Below, one piece after another: positions 37,487 through 49,297 of a stretch of DNA of 64,000 nucleotides. Both the position numbers and the translations under genes were made by a program. Positions within the stretch are counted from its first letter, which is position 1, and each line of letters starts with the position of its first letter. Below the pieces are notes generated by a model. That model was not told where the DNA came from. It saw nothing but the letters and a program-made list of their open reading frames with translations, and ran no database searches. The stretch lies in NCBI GenBank assembly GCA_029891385.1, contig JAIWQS010000161.1, positions 186,001 to 250,000 of the forward strand. Direction: 5' to 3'. This stretch comes from Erythroxylum novogranatense. Its lineage: Eukaryota; Streptophyta; Magnoliopsida; Malpighiales; Erythroxylaceae.

Positions 37487-39215
37487 TTTTTTTTTGGCCA
37501 ATAGGAAGAGATTTATTAATAAAAGACAACAACATCAACAAATGTATACAAAACATCCAAAAGAACAGAAGCAATACACAATTGAGAACTAATCTAATCA
37601 GTATCTCTAGCATATTCCTTCATTACAAATGGCAATATAACTATGGAGGAGCTGGTAAACCATCACGTCTCAATATCCCGACCAAAGAAGATGGAGGCAT
37701 TAAAATCCAATTACCCAAGCTTATCTTCTTACTGACTTGTTTTGCTAACCAATCAGCAGCGCTATTTGCTTCACGATTTATGAGAACAAAATCAATACCC
37801 TGTAAATGACGTATTATGTACAAAATATCAGAAATGTATGGAAAAATTCATCACTTTCCTTATCCTTTATTCTTTAGAATTTCATTGCAAACAATCTGTG
37901 AATCCATTTCAATCTTCACATTATGGTAGTTTTTCTGCTCCAACAACCTCACCCCTTCACACACAGCTCTAGCTTCAACCTCCAGTGCTAAACCTGCTTT
38001 ACATTCTTTTACAATACCATCAATAATAATGCCAGCAGAGTTTCGGATAATAGCTGCAAAACCTGCATTCCCATTCTTATAAGCTCCATCACAATTCATT
38101 TTCAAAAAACTAACAGTAGGAGTGCTCCATTTATTCCTCAGTATAGGCCCCCGAATCCTATCAATCTGCTGTTTTCTATTAATACTTTCAGTTAATATAG
38201 CAGCACTTTTCATAAGGCATCTCCTAGGATCTGGTCTCTCATGCTTAAAGACTACATTACACCTTTGTTTCCAAATGTTCCACAACAAGACAGCTATATA
38301 AACCAATGCATCATTACCAGTATCTGATTTTTTAAAAGTCTCACTTATATCCATTAACCAAGCATCTAAAGTGGACAAACCAACCTTTGGTATCTGTAAA
38401 CCCAAAGCACAACCAAACCATACACATGTTGTCCATGGACACAAAAGCAACATATGCTCAAGAGTCTCAGTTTCATCAAAACAGATAGGACACAGCTCTT
38501 TAGTTTTAACTCTTCGTTTAACCAAATTAGATTTAGTAGGTAGTAAATTGTGCAGAGATTTCCAGAGAAATACCTTGACTTTGGGTGGAAGAGTAAGCTT
38601 CCAAAGCCATTTACAAAGTTGCCGATCCACCTTATGCGAGCTTTTAGCTTTCCTAGTATCCAATATAAGAACATTTTGTTTCAAAACATGATAACCTTGA
38701 CGAACCGCGTAGATACCATTCTCAGCAACTCTCCAAATGTATCTATCCGAAGAGCTTTTCCCACACAAAGGAATGTCATTAATCATGCACTGCTGATCTT
38801 TAGGCAAAAAATTACTTACAGCTTCCAGCTTCCAATGTTCAGCTTGCACATCTATCAATTCCTCCACTTTCGTAGGTGCATTGGTAGGAAGTCCCTCAGG
38901 TTTAGTCAGCACCTGCCCTTGCACCCATGGTTCATCCCAAATATTAATGTGTCGGCCATCCACAACCTGCCACTGAAGATGTTGTTTTAAAAAATCCCTC
39001 CCTGCCAACATACTAGTCCAAATCCAATAAGCTCTTGCACCTTTCTTAGCCTGCAGACAAGTAGTTTTAGGAAAATACAATCATTTCAACACCCTTGCTC
39101 ACAAAGTATTTGGATTTGTGAGAAGTCGCCAACACTGCCGGGCAAACAAAGCAATATTCAAAAGGTTCAAGTCCTTAAATCCCATGCCTCCAAGACTCTT
39201 ATTTACGACATTTTA
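37487..39215 (-). mobile_element. 5'-truncated LINE: end of reverse transcriptase, zf-RVT and RNase H
   Basis: A T run on plus at about 37487-37496 is the poly(A) tail of a minus-strand LINE. Reading 5' to 3' from about 39215: GGMGFKDLNLFNIALFARQC (reverse-transcriptase C-terminus, then two stops near 39090), a long open stretch 39080-37860 with the zinc-binding zf-RVT segment (CPICFDETETLEHMLLLCPW) and an RNase H domain (MNCDGAYKNGNAGFAAIIRN), a frameshifted junction, and the RNase H end (NREANSAADWLAKQ) at 37823-37641. The 406-codon open stretch is well preserved, so the insertion is younger than the LINE pieces near 20 kb, but the element cannot be active. Confidence 0.9.
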
Positions 39216-39929
39216 ATCCAACTAGCCCAATGAATTGATAAAATATAACATTTTTGTATTATCGATAAAAGCAAATTATATTAAACTATATTACTTAATT
39301 TCTTTGTAACAATGAAATGGTAGATATTATGATTGTGTCAATAAATTATACAATATTTTGACGATTAATCTATACTTTGAATATATTATGTAACTAATGA
39401 TATGTTGATGCAATAAAATATTAGAGTTTTTTCTTCAAGAGTTATCAAAAGGAAAATCGCATTATACTTAATTTTAATTATTTTGTCATTATAATTAGGA
39501 TGTATAAATTAAAAATAATTATTTAAAATATATTTATAATTTTCTATAAAACAAAATTTTAACAAGTTTTTATTTTTTAACATTTTTAACAAACCAACCA
39601 CTATGGTAATGACAATCATTTATTCATCTTAACCAGTCATCATAATTATAATGATTACATCCATTCTCATTCCTCACTATATTTATTCATATTCTCATTC
39701 TCATTATTCTCTATGAACTAAGCGCCTAATCAGTCATTGGAGGAGCCTGAGTAAACCCCTCACTAACCATGTTAGATGGTAATTTACACTCCCTAAGTTG
39801 ATGATACAAGCTCTAAAAGGACAGGTTCTATATATCAGCTTGAAAAGCTAACCTTTTCATGGCTTCTTTTATCCTATCAGCAATAACATTATGCCAATAA
39901 CATGGACTCAGGCCGAAACCGTCCAAAGT

Positions 39930-42640
39930 TTAAACGTCTAAGGCATCAAGTGGAAGGGAAGTCGCTCTGCTAAGAGAATGCGGAAGCATAGCTCCTGCGT
40001 AGAAGGCCTTGGCTGTGGCAATATGCACTCGACTGTATGCCTCGTAGCTTTGGGGCGTCTGGTTCGCAAATTTGCTGTGGCTCTTATCATCATGTGCAGA
40101 GAAATGTAAATTGGAATGCTTTCTAGAATGAAAGGAATCTCCATTTCTTTCCCTCGTTGCTCTTGGCAAGTTCGGAGGGAAAGCAGCAAGATTGAGTCTT
40201 TTCTTCTCTCTTTTATCAGACTTGGGATTCAAGCTCAAGTATCTAAGTTTGACTCCCAGTTGTTGGTGTCTAAGCTCCTGTAACTGTATCTGATACTTTG
40301 CCTTAAGCCATCTGAGTTCTTGCCGAATTTCGTTCTCATAATCTTCATGTAGAGCACTGGATCCTGAATGGTCTGATGAGGCGGAGTTTCTTTCATTGGA
40401 TTCACCAGGATTGTTCATATTTTTTATGACGTTTCCTTCTTCAACGGTAGACTGATTCATCCTGTCATGTTCTACAACACAGAAGATCTCTCTTGTGTGA
40501 TGTGAACTTGACTCTGGTGCTTCTCGCTGAGCCCATATATCAGTGTAACTCACATCATTGATTTGCTCAGATGAAATCGGTGCATTCTCTGCATCAATAC
40601 ATCGCTGTGGCCCTCCAACATGGTACGTTACCTCCTCGAATCGACCATGAATAGCAGCACATCCATTTTCGGAACACTGAAGAACTTGCAGGTTTCTGAA
40701 GTTTGAACCATTCGAAGATAAATGATCCAGTAGGTAACCATGTGGACATTGTGGACTTTCCTCTGCAAGGCCAAGGATTCCCTCTTCCATTCTGGTACCA
40801 AGGTGGCAATCTCACCATCTATCATTTCTGCTATCTTCAAAACATCTTGGTCATGAATGTCAAGCTCTGCAACCATTTCATTCGCAACACTCAGTGCAGT
40901 GTCGGCCTCCACATCAAAAGGGAAGTAAATGTTCGAATGCGGCCTGCGTAGAGGAATGAACAATGCTCTTCCAATTCAATACCTACTTAAGGACAAGAAT
41001 GGATATACAAAGTTAGAATTTTGTTTTTTAACTTGCCTTCTTCATCCGCAATCCTGAGCCTTAAGAAGACGTCGTCATCTTTCCTTCTACCTTTTATTGC
41101 AATGTCAACATTCATCAAATGTTCATCCCCTTGACATGAGAAGAGATCAATCTCACTTGTGTAATGTTCATCAGGATGGTAATAATCACTTTCATTCTGA
41201 AGATCATAACTAGAAAAGTCGATGAAACCATAGTCGTCAGTTTGGAGGAAGGGGTCGTTCAGAAGCTCTCTAGCGGACAGCCTATTGCATACGGTAGCTA
41301 GACACTTCTCCACAAATTGCTGCACTTCAGGGTCCTCCACTTTATACAAAGCATCGGGTCTTTTCCCCTACATGAAAAGTTCACAACAGAAAACGGCAAC
41401 GAAACTTAATCTAAAGATGAAAGAAGAGTTTGAAATGCTTACGGAGAATCTAAAGATGAAAAAAGAGTTTGAAATGCTTACGGAGACAACTTTCTTGTAT
41501 ATCTGAGCAGCGTGGTTGCATTCACTGTACGGGTATTCGAAGGTAACCATCTCTAATACACACATTCCAAACGAATAAATGTCAACCAGTTCATTATATT
41601 CCTCATTATACACCTCTGGAGCCATAAATTCTGGTGTTCCTGGAAAGCAAAACAAGAGGGACTTAAAAAACTAACTAGTGAACGATTGAGCGTGTGTCAA
41701 CTGTCAAAGAATGAAACCAGACACAGAAAGTTTCTGAAAAAGTCCGAGCTTACCAACACAGCGAGCAGCATGGGATTTCTTAAGGATTGCAGCCAGGCCA
41801 AGATCACCAATTTTAACTTCTCCTTGATTGCCATTAATGAAAATATTATCACACTTCAGATCTCTGTGAATTATAGGGGGGTCATGACTATGGAGATATA
41901 CAAGCCCTTTCAAAATCTGCCTACACCAATGTTTCACGGCTCTAATATTTACTCTCCTGTGTTTTAGCCTATACCTGTGTATCAACAAACCCATTAGCTT
42001 CAAAATTTTGAATTACCCAGATCAGAAAACTAGAAAACTGAGGAAATAAAAGAACAGGAGTTTAGAACTAGTAATAATGCTTACTGTCTTAGAGTACCGG
42101 AGGTGAACATCTCAGTGACAAAGTTAATATTCCTGTTGGCTGTATCAACCCAGGAAGTGTAGAACTTCATGATGTTTTCATGCTTTAAGGTTTTGAGCAG
42201 GTGAATTTCACAGTAAAGCCTCTCAAGATCTTCAGGACTCTGCAAGAAATCGTAGAGCTTTACCTGATTCCAAGCTACCTCAATCCCGTCGTACTCGTCA
42301 AAGGCTCTATAACTGCAGCAGCAACAATTTTCGATAGCAAAAACAACAAGAAGAGATTAAGAAGAAAACTTTTGACAAGTCTACGCAAGAAATGATAAGG
42401 GATAAAGAGGCCATACACCGTCTTTGAAGCTCCTTTGCCCAGAACTTCATTGTACTGCAGAAAAAAAAAAACCAAGCTTGCATATACTTCTTAGAACACA
42501 GATTGGGAAACAGATGTGTAAAAACCAAAAACAAGTAAAAAATGAGAGCATCTTTATGCAATACTCACCCTTCCATATCTTCCAGTAGGATCAACTTCAA
42601 CAAACTGAGAGTAATCTTCAAGGGTTGGCAGGCCATTCAT
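39930..42640 (-). CDS. WNK (with-no-lysine) serine/threonine protein kinase, one apparent frame break
   Basis: Seven exons: 42640-42569, 42454-42417, 42312-42085, 41974-41754, 41639-41482, 41367-41033 and 40943-39930 (about 688 residues if one missing base is allowed for). The kinase domain begins near residue 25; GKGASKTVY carries the Lys (K35) that replaces the usual one, and VAWNQV has Asn where other kinases have Lys, the WNK hallmark. [10 protein letters not shown] (D151) and the DLG form of DFG (D170) follow, then TPEFMAPE. After the kinase comes an OSR1-C/PF2-like domain ([40 protein letters not shown]) and a 300-residue C-terminus with a short coiled coil ([20 protein letters not shown]). 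The frame shifts at a GGG run, 40780-40782. Plant WNKs act in clock output, flowering and osmotic responses; the closest remembered relatives are WNK4/WNK5, and the exact orthologue is undecided. Confidence 0.88.
41409..41486. repeat. 39-bp tandem duplication spanning the WNK exon 5 splice donor
   Basis: ATCTAAAGATGAAAGAAGAG at 41409 and its near-copy at 41448 are 39 bp apart. Each copy contains GCTTACGGAGA, that is TCTCC|GTAAGC on the coding strand, so the donor exists twice. The upstream donor (41482) gives the conserved product. Confidence 0.9.
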
Positions 42641-44009
42641 TCCTTCCTGCTGCTATCTAGCATCAATGTTTAGATGTTCTTGTTACTCTTAATACAAATA
42701 CAAATAAGAGGAGCGTGAAGAGAGGAAGAAAAGAGAAAGAGTTGGTGTTATATTAATATTCTGCCTCGGTGACTCCATCGAAAGGACAAAGAAAGGTGAA
42801 TTGGCAACTACTCTGACAAGAGACGAGGGAAAAAAGGATATCACAAGGTTGCCCACTTTTAACATCACAACCTGACAAAACATCCTCTCCTTTTCAGTCA
42901 TCTCAAGCCACTCTCTCTTAGTTCACGAGCTGTAAAAACCAAAGACTGGACACGCTAAACCAAAGACTGGACACGCTTGCGTTGATCTTAAACATGGACC
43001 AACCAAGTTTCTCATTACCCAGAAATCGCAAAAAGATTGAAAGTTTGGCTTCATGAGAAGTTGCTTTTCTACTTAATCTGTCCTACATTGGTGGGCACCC
43101 CATGACGCCTTATTTGCTTCTGTTAGTTATATTGTTTGGCCCATGTGGCAATACTTTCCATGCTAATGTTAATTAGGTATTTTAAAATTTTAAACCAATA
43201 TTTAAAGTACATTATAAATTAACCTTAGGGCTTCAATGAGTTAATAAAGGGCTCTTCTGGCTTAATTGAAGTTACGGATTCAAATCTCTCTCATATATAC
43301 GGTCGTTTAAAACTTGGCATCAAAGTTTTGCCTTCCACAAAGAACCTATCCCGCTCGAACGGTAGGTGTGAAACTGTAAATAGTTTAAAGATACCTTTTT
43401 ATAGTTATGATCTTCCAAGACACCTCGTAGATAACCAAAAAATACATTATAAATTAGATATAATAAAATTTAAACAAAATTAAAAAATTTGAAACAAAAG
43501 CAAAGAATGAGATTATTATTGTTTGATAATTAAAGTTTAATTAAAATTTATTAAATAAAAATCATCCTGTTTATACTGATTTACGAAAATTAGTTAATTT
43601 ATAAAATTTCTGAATTAAAATTGACAAATTTAACATTTTTACTATTTTATTATTGGTTGTTTAAATAATATTCATTATATTATAAATATGTTATAAAAGG
43701 AATTAAAAATAACACAAAATATTTACTCTCCTATATTTAATTAATATAAAGTAAACAATTATTTGTATTGCCATATTAATATAAAATTTTATTATGTGTG
43801 ATTCATTCTTTTGACTAACGTTATCTGTCTTCCAGGAATACCAACACGTGGATTAAATGTCAAAATACAGTTTAAGAGCATCTTAACGTACTTGAGAGGG
43901 CACATACAGAAGATATTTTTATTTTTAAAATAAAAGATACTTTTAATTGCCATCACTGGTATTGTGTATATGTATTTCAATTGGCACGTGTATTAAATCT
44001 TAGAGTACC

Positions 44010-44480
44010 ATTGACTAAATATTAAATAGTTATTCGATTTATAAATATTAACGGCTAAATATCTAAATAATTAGTTCTAGTCATTTTGATAATAGTTGAC
44101 TTAAGCCTAATTATTATTAGTGGACTTTATATTATGCTATATTAAAATTCTACTATAATATTAAAGCATGTTTAACCTAGATTATTAATTTTTAAGTTGT
44201 CAAAATCAGATATCCAGGTCCATCGACTAGTTCGATTCTTTGTTGTTGCATTTATTTTTAAGTAACTACTAAATGTAGGGCCCAGGTTGTCTTGATGAGA
44301 AATGTTAGATTATCGATATTGACTAAAATATAAAACAACTAAAGGATTTATAAGTAATGAAGGTTAACTATCCAAATGACTAGATCTAATCATTTTGACA
44401 ATAATTAACTTAAGCCAAATTATTATTAGTAGACTTTACAACATGCCCATATTAAAAATTTTAATATTAAACACATATTT
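44010..44480. repeat. Imperfect tandem pair, period about 309 bp
   Basis: Sequence around TCATTTTGATAATAGTTGAC (44081) recurs around TCATTTTGACAATAATTAAC (44390), with AATTATTATTAGTGGACTTT and AATTATTATTAGTAGACTTT downstream. The copies are diverged. Confidence 0.65.
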
Positions 44481-44984
44481 TGTTTCTTTTCACTTTTGGT
44501 CCGTGTAATGAAAATTTAAATTGATAATTATTACAATTTTTAATTAAAGATAATAATGGATTAAATGCATATATAACAACTTTTGTTAAGAAAGATTAGA
44601 AAACATATCTTAGTTACGTCTCCCTTGTGAGTTATAAAATTAGACATAATATTTTGATGAAATATCCAAAGAATTGTATTGTCAATGGCTTCGAGTTTGG
44701 GCCCAATTCAACATTTAATCAGCCCAAAACTTCATTTAATCAGCCCAAAACTTCATCGTTAAGGTTGATCAAACCATGAGTCTAATTTTTCGATAAATAA
44801 TAAAAAATGATATTATTTTAATATTTTAATTTAAAAAATAATCTGGTATTCAATTCAAGCATTCAAATTAAGAGAACAATATTTCAAAAGGATTAATTGA
44901 ATCAATTTTAAATTATTTTGATTGTCCAAATCAATTACTTTTTTAAGACTAAAATTTGATTAATTTAAATTTTATCTAATGTTT

Positions 44985-45345
44985 TAATAAGATATTAAAA
45001 TAGTTAAAAGATTCAACAGTATTAGGTCATCGTAAAATTAACTAAAGATAAAATAAAATTAAAGAATTTGAAATATAGTTTAAAGAGACTATCCTTACTC
45101 GTATAAGAATTTGAAGTTTAATTGAAAATATATTATTAAATAAAATTAATTAATTTATTTTAATTTATAATAATTTATTAATCTATGAAAATTAATTAAC
45201 TAATTAATAAATTTATCAAATTTTAACAATAAGGATTATTAGCATAAATGTAACTGAAAATTTAAAAACTTAATCAAAAAGTTAGATTTCAAGATTTTTA
45301 CTTTTGATCTGTTGAATCAATTAAGTTTTTTAATTAGTGGTTTTA
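44985..45345. repeat. Dispersed AT-rich repeat, copy 3
   Basis: It matches the copies at 1850-2130 and 2690-2990 in word order: AAAATTAAAGAATTTGAAAT, GAATTTGAAGTTTAATTG, TTAATTAATAAATTTATC and ATTTTTACTTTTGATCTGTT. Confidence 0.45.
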
Positions 45346-45609
45346 TGACAAAATTCAAGGGGGCAATGTGAATTTAACGGCCCATTGGGGGATAACTTGT
45401 GCATTTGGCAGAAGTTACTAAAAATGAAGTGTAGTATTGGTACTTTGATATGGCCGATGGTCCAGCCAACACCCAATTCCCTTTCTTTTCAATCTATGTA
45501 TTGACTATTCTAGTAAGGTTAATAATCTACGGGATATGATCCTCTGGTGTTTTCACCTTGTCTCAATTCTGCTTCACTTCAATTCTGCTTCACTTCATTT
45601 CAATCATAT

Positions 45610-45870
45610 ATTTATGTGAATATTTATGTGAGATTTATATAAATATATGACTGAGATAAAATGGAGCAGAGTTGAGACAGAATAAAGAGGACAGAAGACA
45701 AAAGATCTGAGGAAAAAATCTACTCCTTATTACGATATATATTAATATATTTAATCTACATAAATATATAACTGAGATGAAATAGAGCAAAGTTGAGACT
45801 TGAGACAGAATAAAGGAGACAGAATACAGTGTATATGAGGGGAATAATCTACTCCTTGTTACGATGTATT
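45610..45870. repeat. Imperfect tandem pair, about 125-bp unit
   Basis: Two units each contain ATAAATATATGACTGAGATA or its variant, GAGACAGAATAAAG, and AATCTACTCCTTATTACGAT or its variant. They differ by small indels. Confidence 0.75.
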
Positions 45871-46682
45871 AGTAAATTTTATAGTTTCAAGTATAATAAC
45901 TCAATTCATGTATCGAACTTGAATGACTCAAGCTCTTCGCCTACTGAAAGATGGGGGGATCCCACTTGAATTTATTCGTTTTGAAGGCATTTTTGGCTTT
46001 CAATTTGCCATCATCGCTACAAAACGCCTATACAAGTTAAAGGAATCATTGGTCTTGATACAGTATAGGCATGTAAGTGTTCTCAAAAAAGCTAACTTAA
46101 ACAGACCAAATACACTTCCATGGAGTTTCAATACCGAGGCCGTGGAATGGAAGTCTTGTGGAATTGGAGAACAGAGTTAACAGGCTACTTGGTATAGGGA
46201 TTGGCTACCAGAAAACTTGTGCAAGACTTTTTAAATCGTGAGGGTTGTGCCATCAATTCAGTAGTTTTCTTAAGTCTACTTCTGGTGGATATGAAAGCAA
46301 GAATCCTCCAAATGCTGAAACTGACAAACCAACTATAGGAAGCCAACTACATGAGCAATACAACTACCCTTTACCCAATACTTTTATTTTCTGTATCATT
46401 AATAATAAACACGTCTCCAGTTTTGGAGTAAAGGTAGCAAGTTTCCGTGGAAGCCATATCTGTGTGGGGAGAAAATGAAAGATAGAATCCTAAATAAAAC
46501 TTTTAAGTGTGAAACAAGTGGTTTTCTAATATGATATTAAAACTCAATGACAAGAAACTGAAGAAGAAGCAAACCAAGAAACCAAAAACCCTTCAACAAG
46601 AGTATAAAACATCATAAATATATTATGTACATGACTGGATTCCTCCCAGTTCTGTGAAACTATCTGCAACTTTTTGGACCCT

Positions 46683-47081
46683 TCATTGTTTCGATGGCAA
46701 GGAAGGTGAATGTGACTCCACTAGTATTGACCATAGCACATGCACATCTTCATAAGGACAGGACTTGACATCATCATACAGAATGTATATCCCTCTTCCT
46801 GATAGAACAGAAGAGAAAGCAAACGGTAGTTAAGTATCGTAACAGCAGTAATTGTGAATCAAATCTTACTCATCCAACAGAATTTAGAAGAATTAAGAGT
46901 AGAACTCGGAAGAAAGATTCACAATTGACAGAGAACATAATACACTCTGAAAATGCAGAAATGGGTGAAGAGTAGATGAAAACATACTCTTCCTTGGGGT
47001 TGAATGCAGACGAAACCATAGCTTCTTCAAAGGAGAGAAGAGGATTGCAGCCACCCCATTTGCAGAAGAGGTGTTGCTCAT
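46683..47081 (-). CDS. Conserved small plant protein, 69 residues, function unknown
   Basis: Two exons join in phase: 47081-46988 and 46798-46683 (210 nt). The product begins MSNTSSANGVAAILFSPLKK, has WFRLHSTPRKRRGIYILYDD across the splice, then VKSCPYEDVHVLWSILVESH, and ends in SLPSKQ. I remember closely similar small proteins of unknown function in other plants, especially the STPRK-RGIYILYDDVKSCPYEDVHVLWS core, which supports both the splice and the start. There is no signal peptide or membrane segment. The donor is A|GTATGT and the acceptor CTATCAG|G. Neither exon alone looks convincing, so automated ORF calling would miss the gene. Confidence 0.75.
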
Positions 47082-47793
47082 GTGTGGATAGGAGAAACTG
47101 GGAGGACAAGACAAAGAAACTATGGTTTTGCTTAGACAGTTGGTGTGAAACTTTTAAGGTGATTGTGCAGGCTAAAGAACCATATTTTAATCGTCACATT
47201 ACCTTGCATTTCAATCATGCAGAAATTTTCATAGTCTGATATTGGTGTAGAGTCATTGTCTAACTCTTTTCTCCCTTGTTGGAGAAGAAGTAATCCCCAC
47301 CAATCAGTAGTGCTTCATACACTTTCAGTTCAGCCATAAAACTACATTCATTTCATTTTCTTTCCCTCTCTGTGACCTTCCCTTGTGACTCAAGTTTCAT
47401 TCACTTCTGTTAATGGAAAAAAAAACACACACACACACACTCGTGGGGTTTCTTTGTGTTTTAAGAAAGCACAATCCTTCTTCTGATGAGTACTCCATAA
47501 GTATCTCTACATGTCCTTTGGGTTTGGGTGCCTTTAAAGTGTAAATGGTGGCATGAGTTTGCTGACTAGAAAGTGAGATCTATCTAGAGAAACCCAAAAA
47601 AGAGCTTCTAGTGTATGTGTGTTATAGCGTTTTGTATATGAAATTGATAAGGTTAATCATTTCGTAATCATATTGAATTTTAGGAGTAGCTCTCCTATTG
47701 GTTCATTATCGATGAGTCACTTTTTGTGTTTGCTTTGTTCTTTCAGCAATGTTACTGGAGAGAGCACGCGTATCATGCAATCGTAGAATCATT
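47082..47793. other. Upstream region of the small-protein gene
   Basis: About 700 bp up to the Mutator-like element, presumably containing the small gene's promoter. A short (CA)n run (about 47427-47440) is present. No other feature is seen. Confidence 0.35.
47785..47793. repeat. Left target-site duplication of the Mutator-like element
   Basis: AGAATCATT, matching AGAATCATA at 61429-61437 in eight of nine bases. Nine base pairs is the length made by Mutator-like transposases. Confidence 0.75.
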
Positions 47794-48119
47794 GATTCCG
47801 GATCGTCTGTCTAAGATATCCCTGTTTAATTCTGTCTAACAAAAAAAACGCCGCCATTTCATACAAAAATTGGAACAGTTACGTGTGGAATGGACAGGCG
47901 TCTATGAGACCCACCCATAGGTGTCGTTTTGCAAGCCATATCTACTGACCCAGCCAACTACGGAGACTTATTAAGTGTGTTGCACAGTGTAGATATATCT
48001 GCATTTTTTTTTTTTGTTATAGACTTTTGCAACATTGAAATTTTAATTATATTTGTTATTATTATGAAGTGTATATATTTTTTATATACTTATTAAAATT
48101 TATTTTAATAAGCTTATAA

Positions 48120-48377
48120 TTATTATTATTATTATTATATTATTAAAATTATTTAAATTTATTTCCACTATTATAATAACTATTAAATATTAATCTGAAC
48201 ATATACTTATTGTTATAATTATTCTTATTATTATCCCTGTCTTTTTTAGTGTCATTATTATAATAAGATTTGTTAAAAATTTCTTTGTTCTATTCTTATT
48301 CTTTTAATTTTTATTATTTATGAATTTTTGTAATATTTATTATTATTATTATTACTATAATAATAATTATTATTGAA

Positions 48378-48414
<37 letters not shown>

Positions 48415-48713
48415 GTTATTATTAATAATGATAATTCTACTCTTATTCTATGCCTATAATAATAATCATAATAATGATTATGATAATAATATTAACATAA
48501 AAATAATAATAAGAATAAATAATAATAATAATAATAATAATAATAGTAAGTAGAACTTATAATAATAATAGTAAGTTATTATTGTTATTAAAATTAACTT
48601 ATTAATTAATTAATAATATTAAAATATCATTAAATTCCTTATTATTATTAAATTTGTTCTTATTATTATTATCATTATTATTATTGATATTGTTATTATT
48701 ATAATTACAATTA

Positions 48714-48748
<35 letters not shown>

Positions 48749-48761
48749 GTATTGTTATTTA

Positions 48762-48824
<63 letters not shown>

Positions 48825-48837
48825 ATTGATTATTATT

Positions 48838-48870
<33 letters not shown>

Positions 48871-49020
48871 TATTGATTATTATTATTATTATCATTATTA
48901 TTATTTATTATTCTTATTCTATGCTTATTCTTCTTATTCTTCATCATATTATTATTATTATTATTATTATTGTTGTTATTATTAGTATTATCTTATTATT
49001 GTTATTGTTATTATTATTAC
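48120..49020. repeat. (ATT)n-rich tract in the left inverted repeat
   Basis: Runs of ATT interrupted by single substitutions for about 900 bp; the apparent open frames (poly-Asn, poly-Ile) are artefacts of the repeat. Confidence 0.9.
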
Positions 49021-49297
49021 TATTATCATATTGTGCATGAATAGAAAATTTAGTAATTATTGTAATTTCTATTCCTTATAATGATAAAATGCATATATCT
49101 TTATTTGATATATATGTTATATAATTGCTTATTATGAATAATTATGTTTTGATTATGATTATATTTAGTTTTCTTATAAATATAATCATTCTTATAATTC
49201 TTTATTTTTTTAATTTTCTGCTTTAGTTTATATTCTTATTACTATATATTAAAATAAATAGTATATATTAGCCTATAACATCTGACCTTTTTAATTT

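Larger units (their letters stand above)
36836..39726. mobile_element. Harbinger-like element with a nested LINE
   Basis: The left end GGGGTGCTTGTTTTG and the right end read inward GGCGCTTAGTTC are similar, and both are flanked by TAA (36833-36835, 39727-39729). Inward sequence on both sides has GAATGAGAATA/ATGGGAATG-like words. The interior consists of a TAATTAATTAAAAT-type low-complexity array (about 37010-37490), an inserted LINE, and AT-rich DNA. The ends match only loosely, so the call is tentative. Confidence 0.4.
42641..46682. other. WNK upstream region and long AT-rich intergenic stretch
   Basis: The first 250 bp hold the probable WNK 5' leader, including a minus-strand open frame of 70 codons (42901-42689) that could be a uORF. 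A 22-bp tandem pair (AAACCAAAGACTGGACACGC) lies at 42935-42978. The remainder is AT-rich and contains the repeats listed separately; no gene is supported. Confidence 0.4.

Noticed and set aside
43200..43420. Possible SINE, from a box B-like GGATTCAAATCTC word
   Set aside because: No matching box A at the right distance and no 3' tail or target duplication could be found.
45923..46180. 85-codon plus-strand open frame
   Set aside because: No family resemblance and no splice context; it is isolated in AT-rich DNA.
48759..48947. Poly-Asn/poly-Ile open frames in the MULE ends (also near 60270 and 59053)
   Set aside because: They are translations of (ATT)n/(AAT)n repeats.
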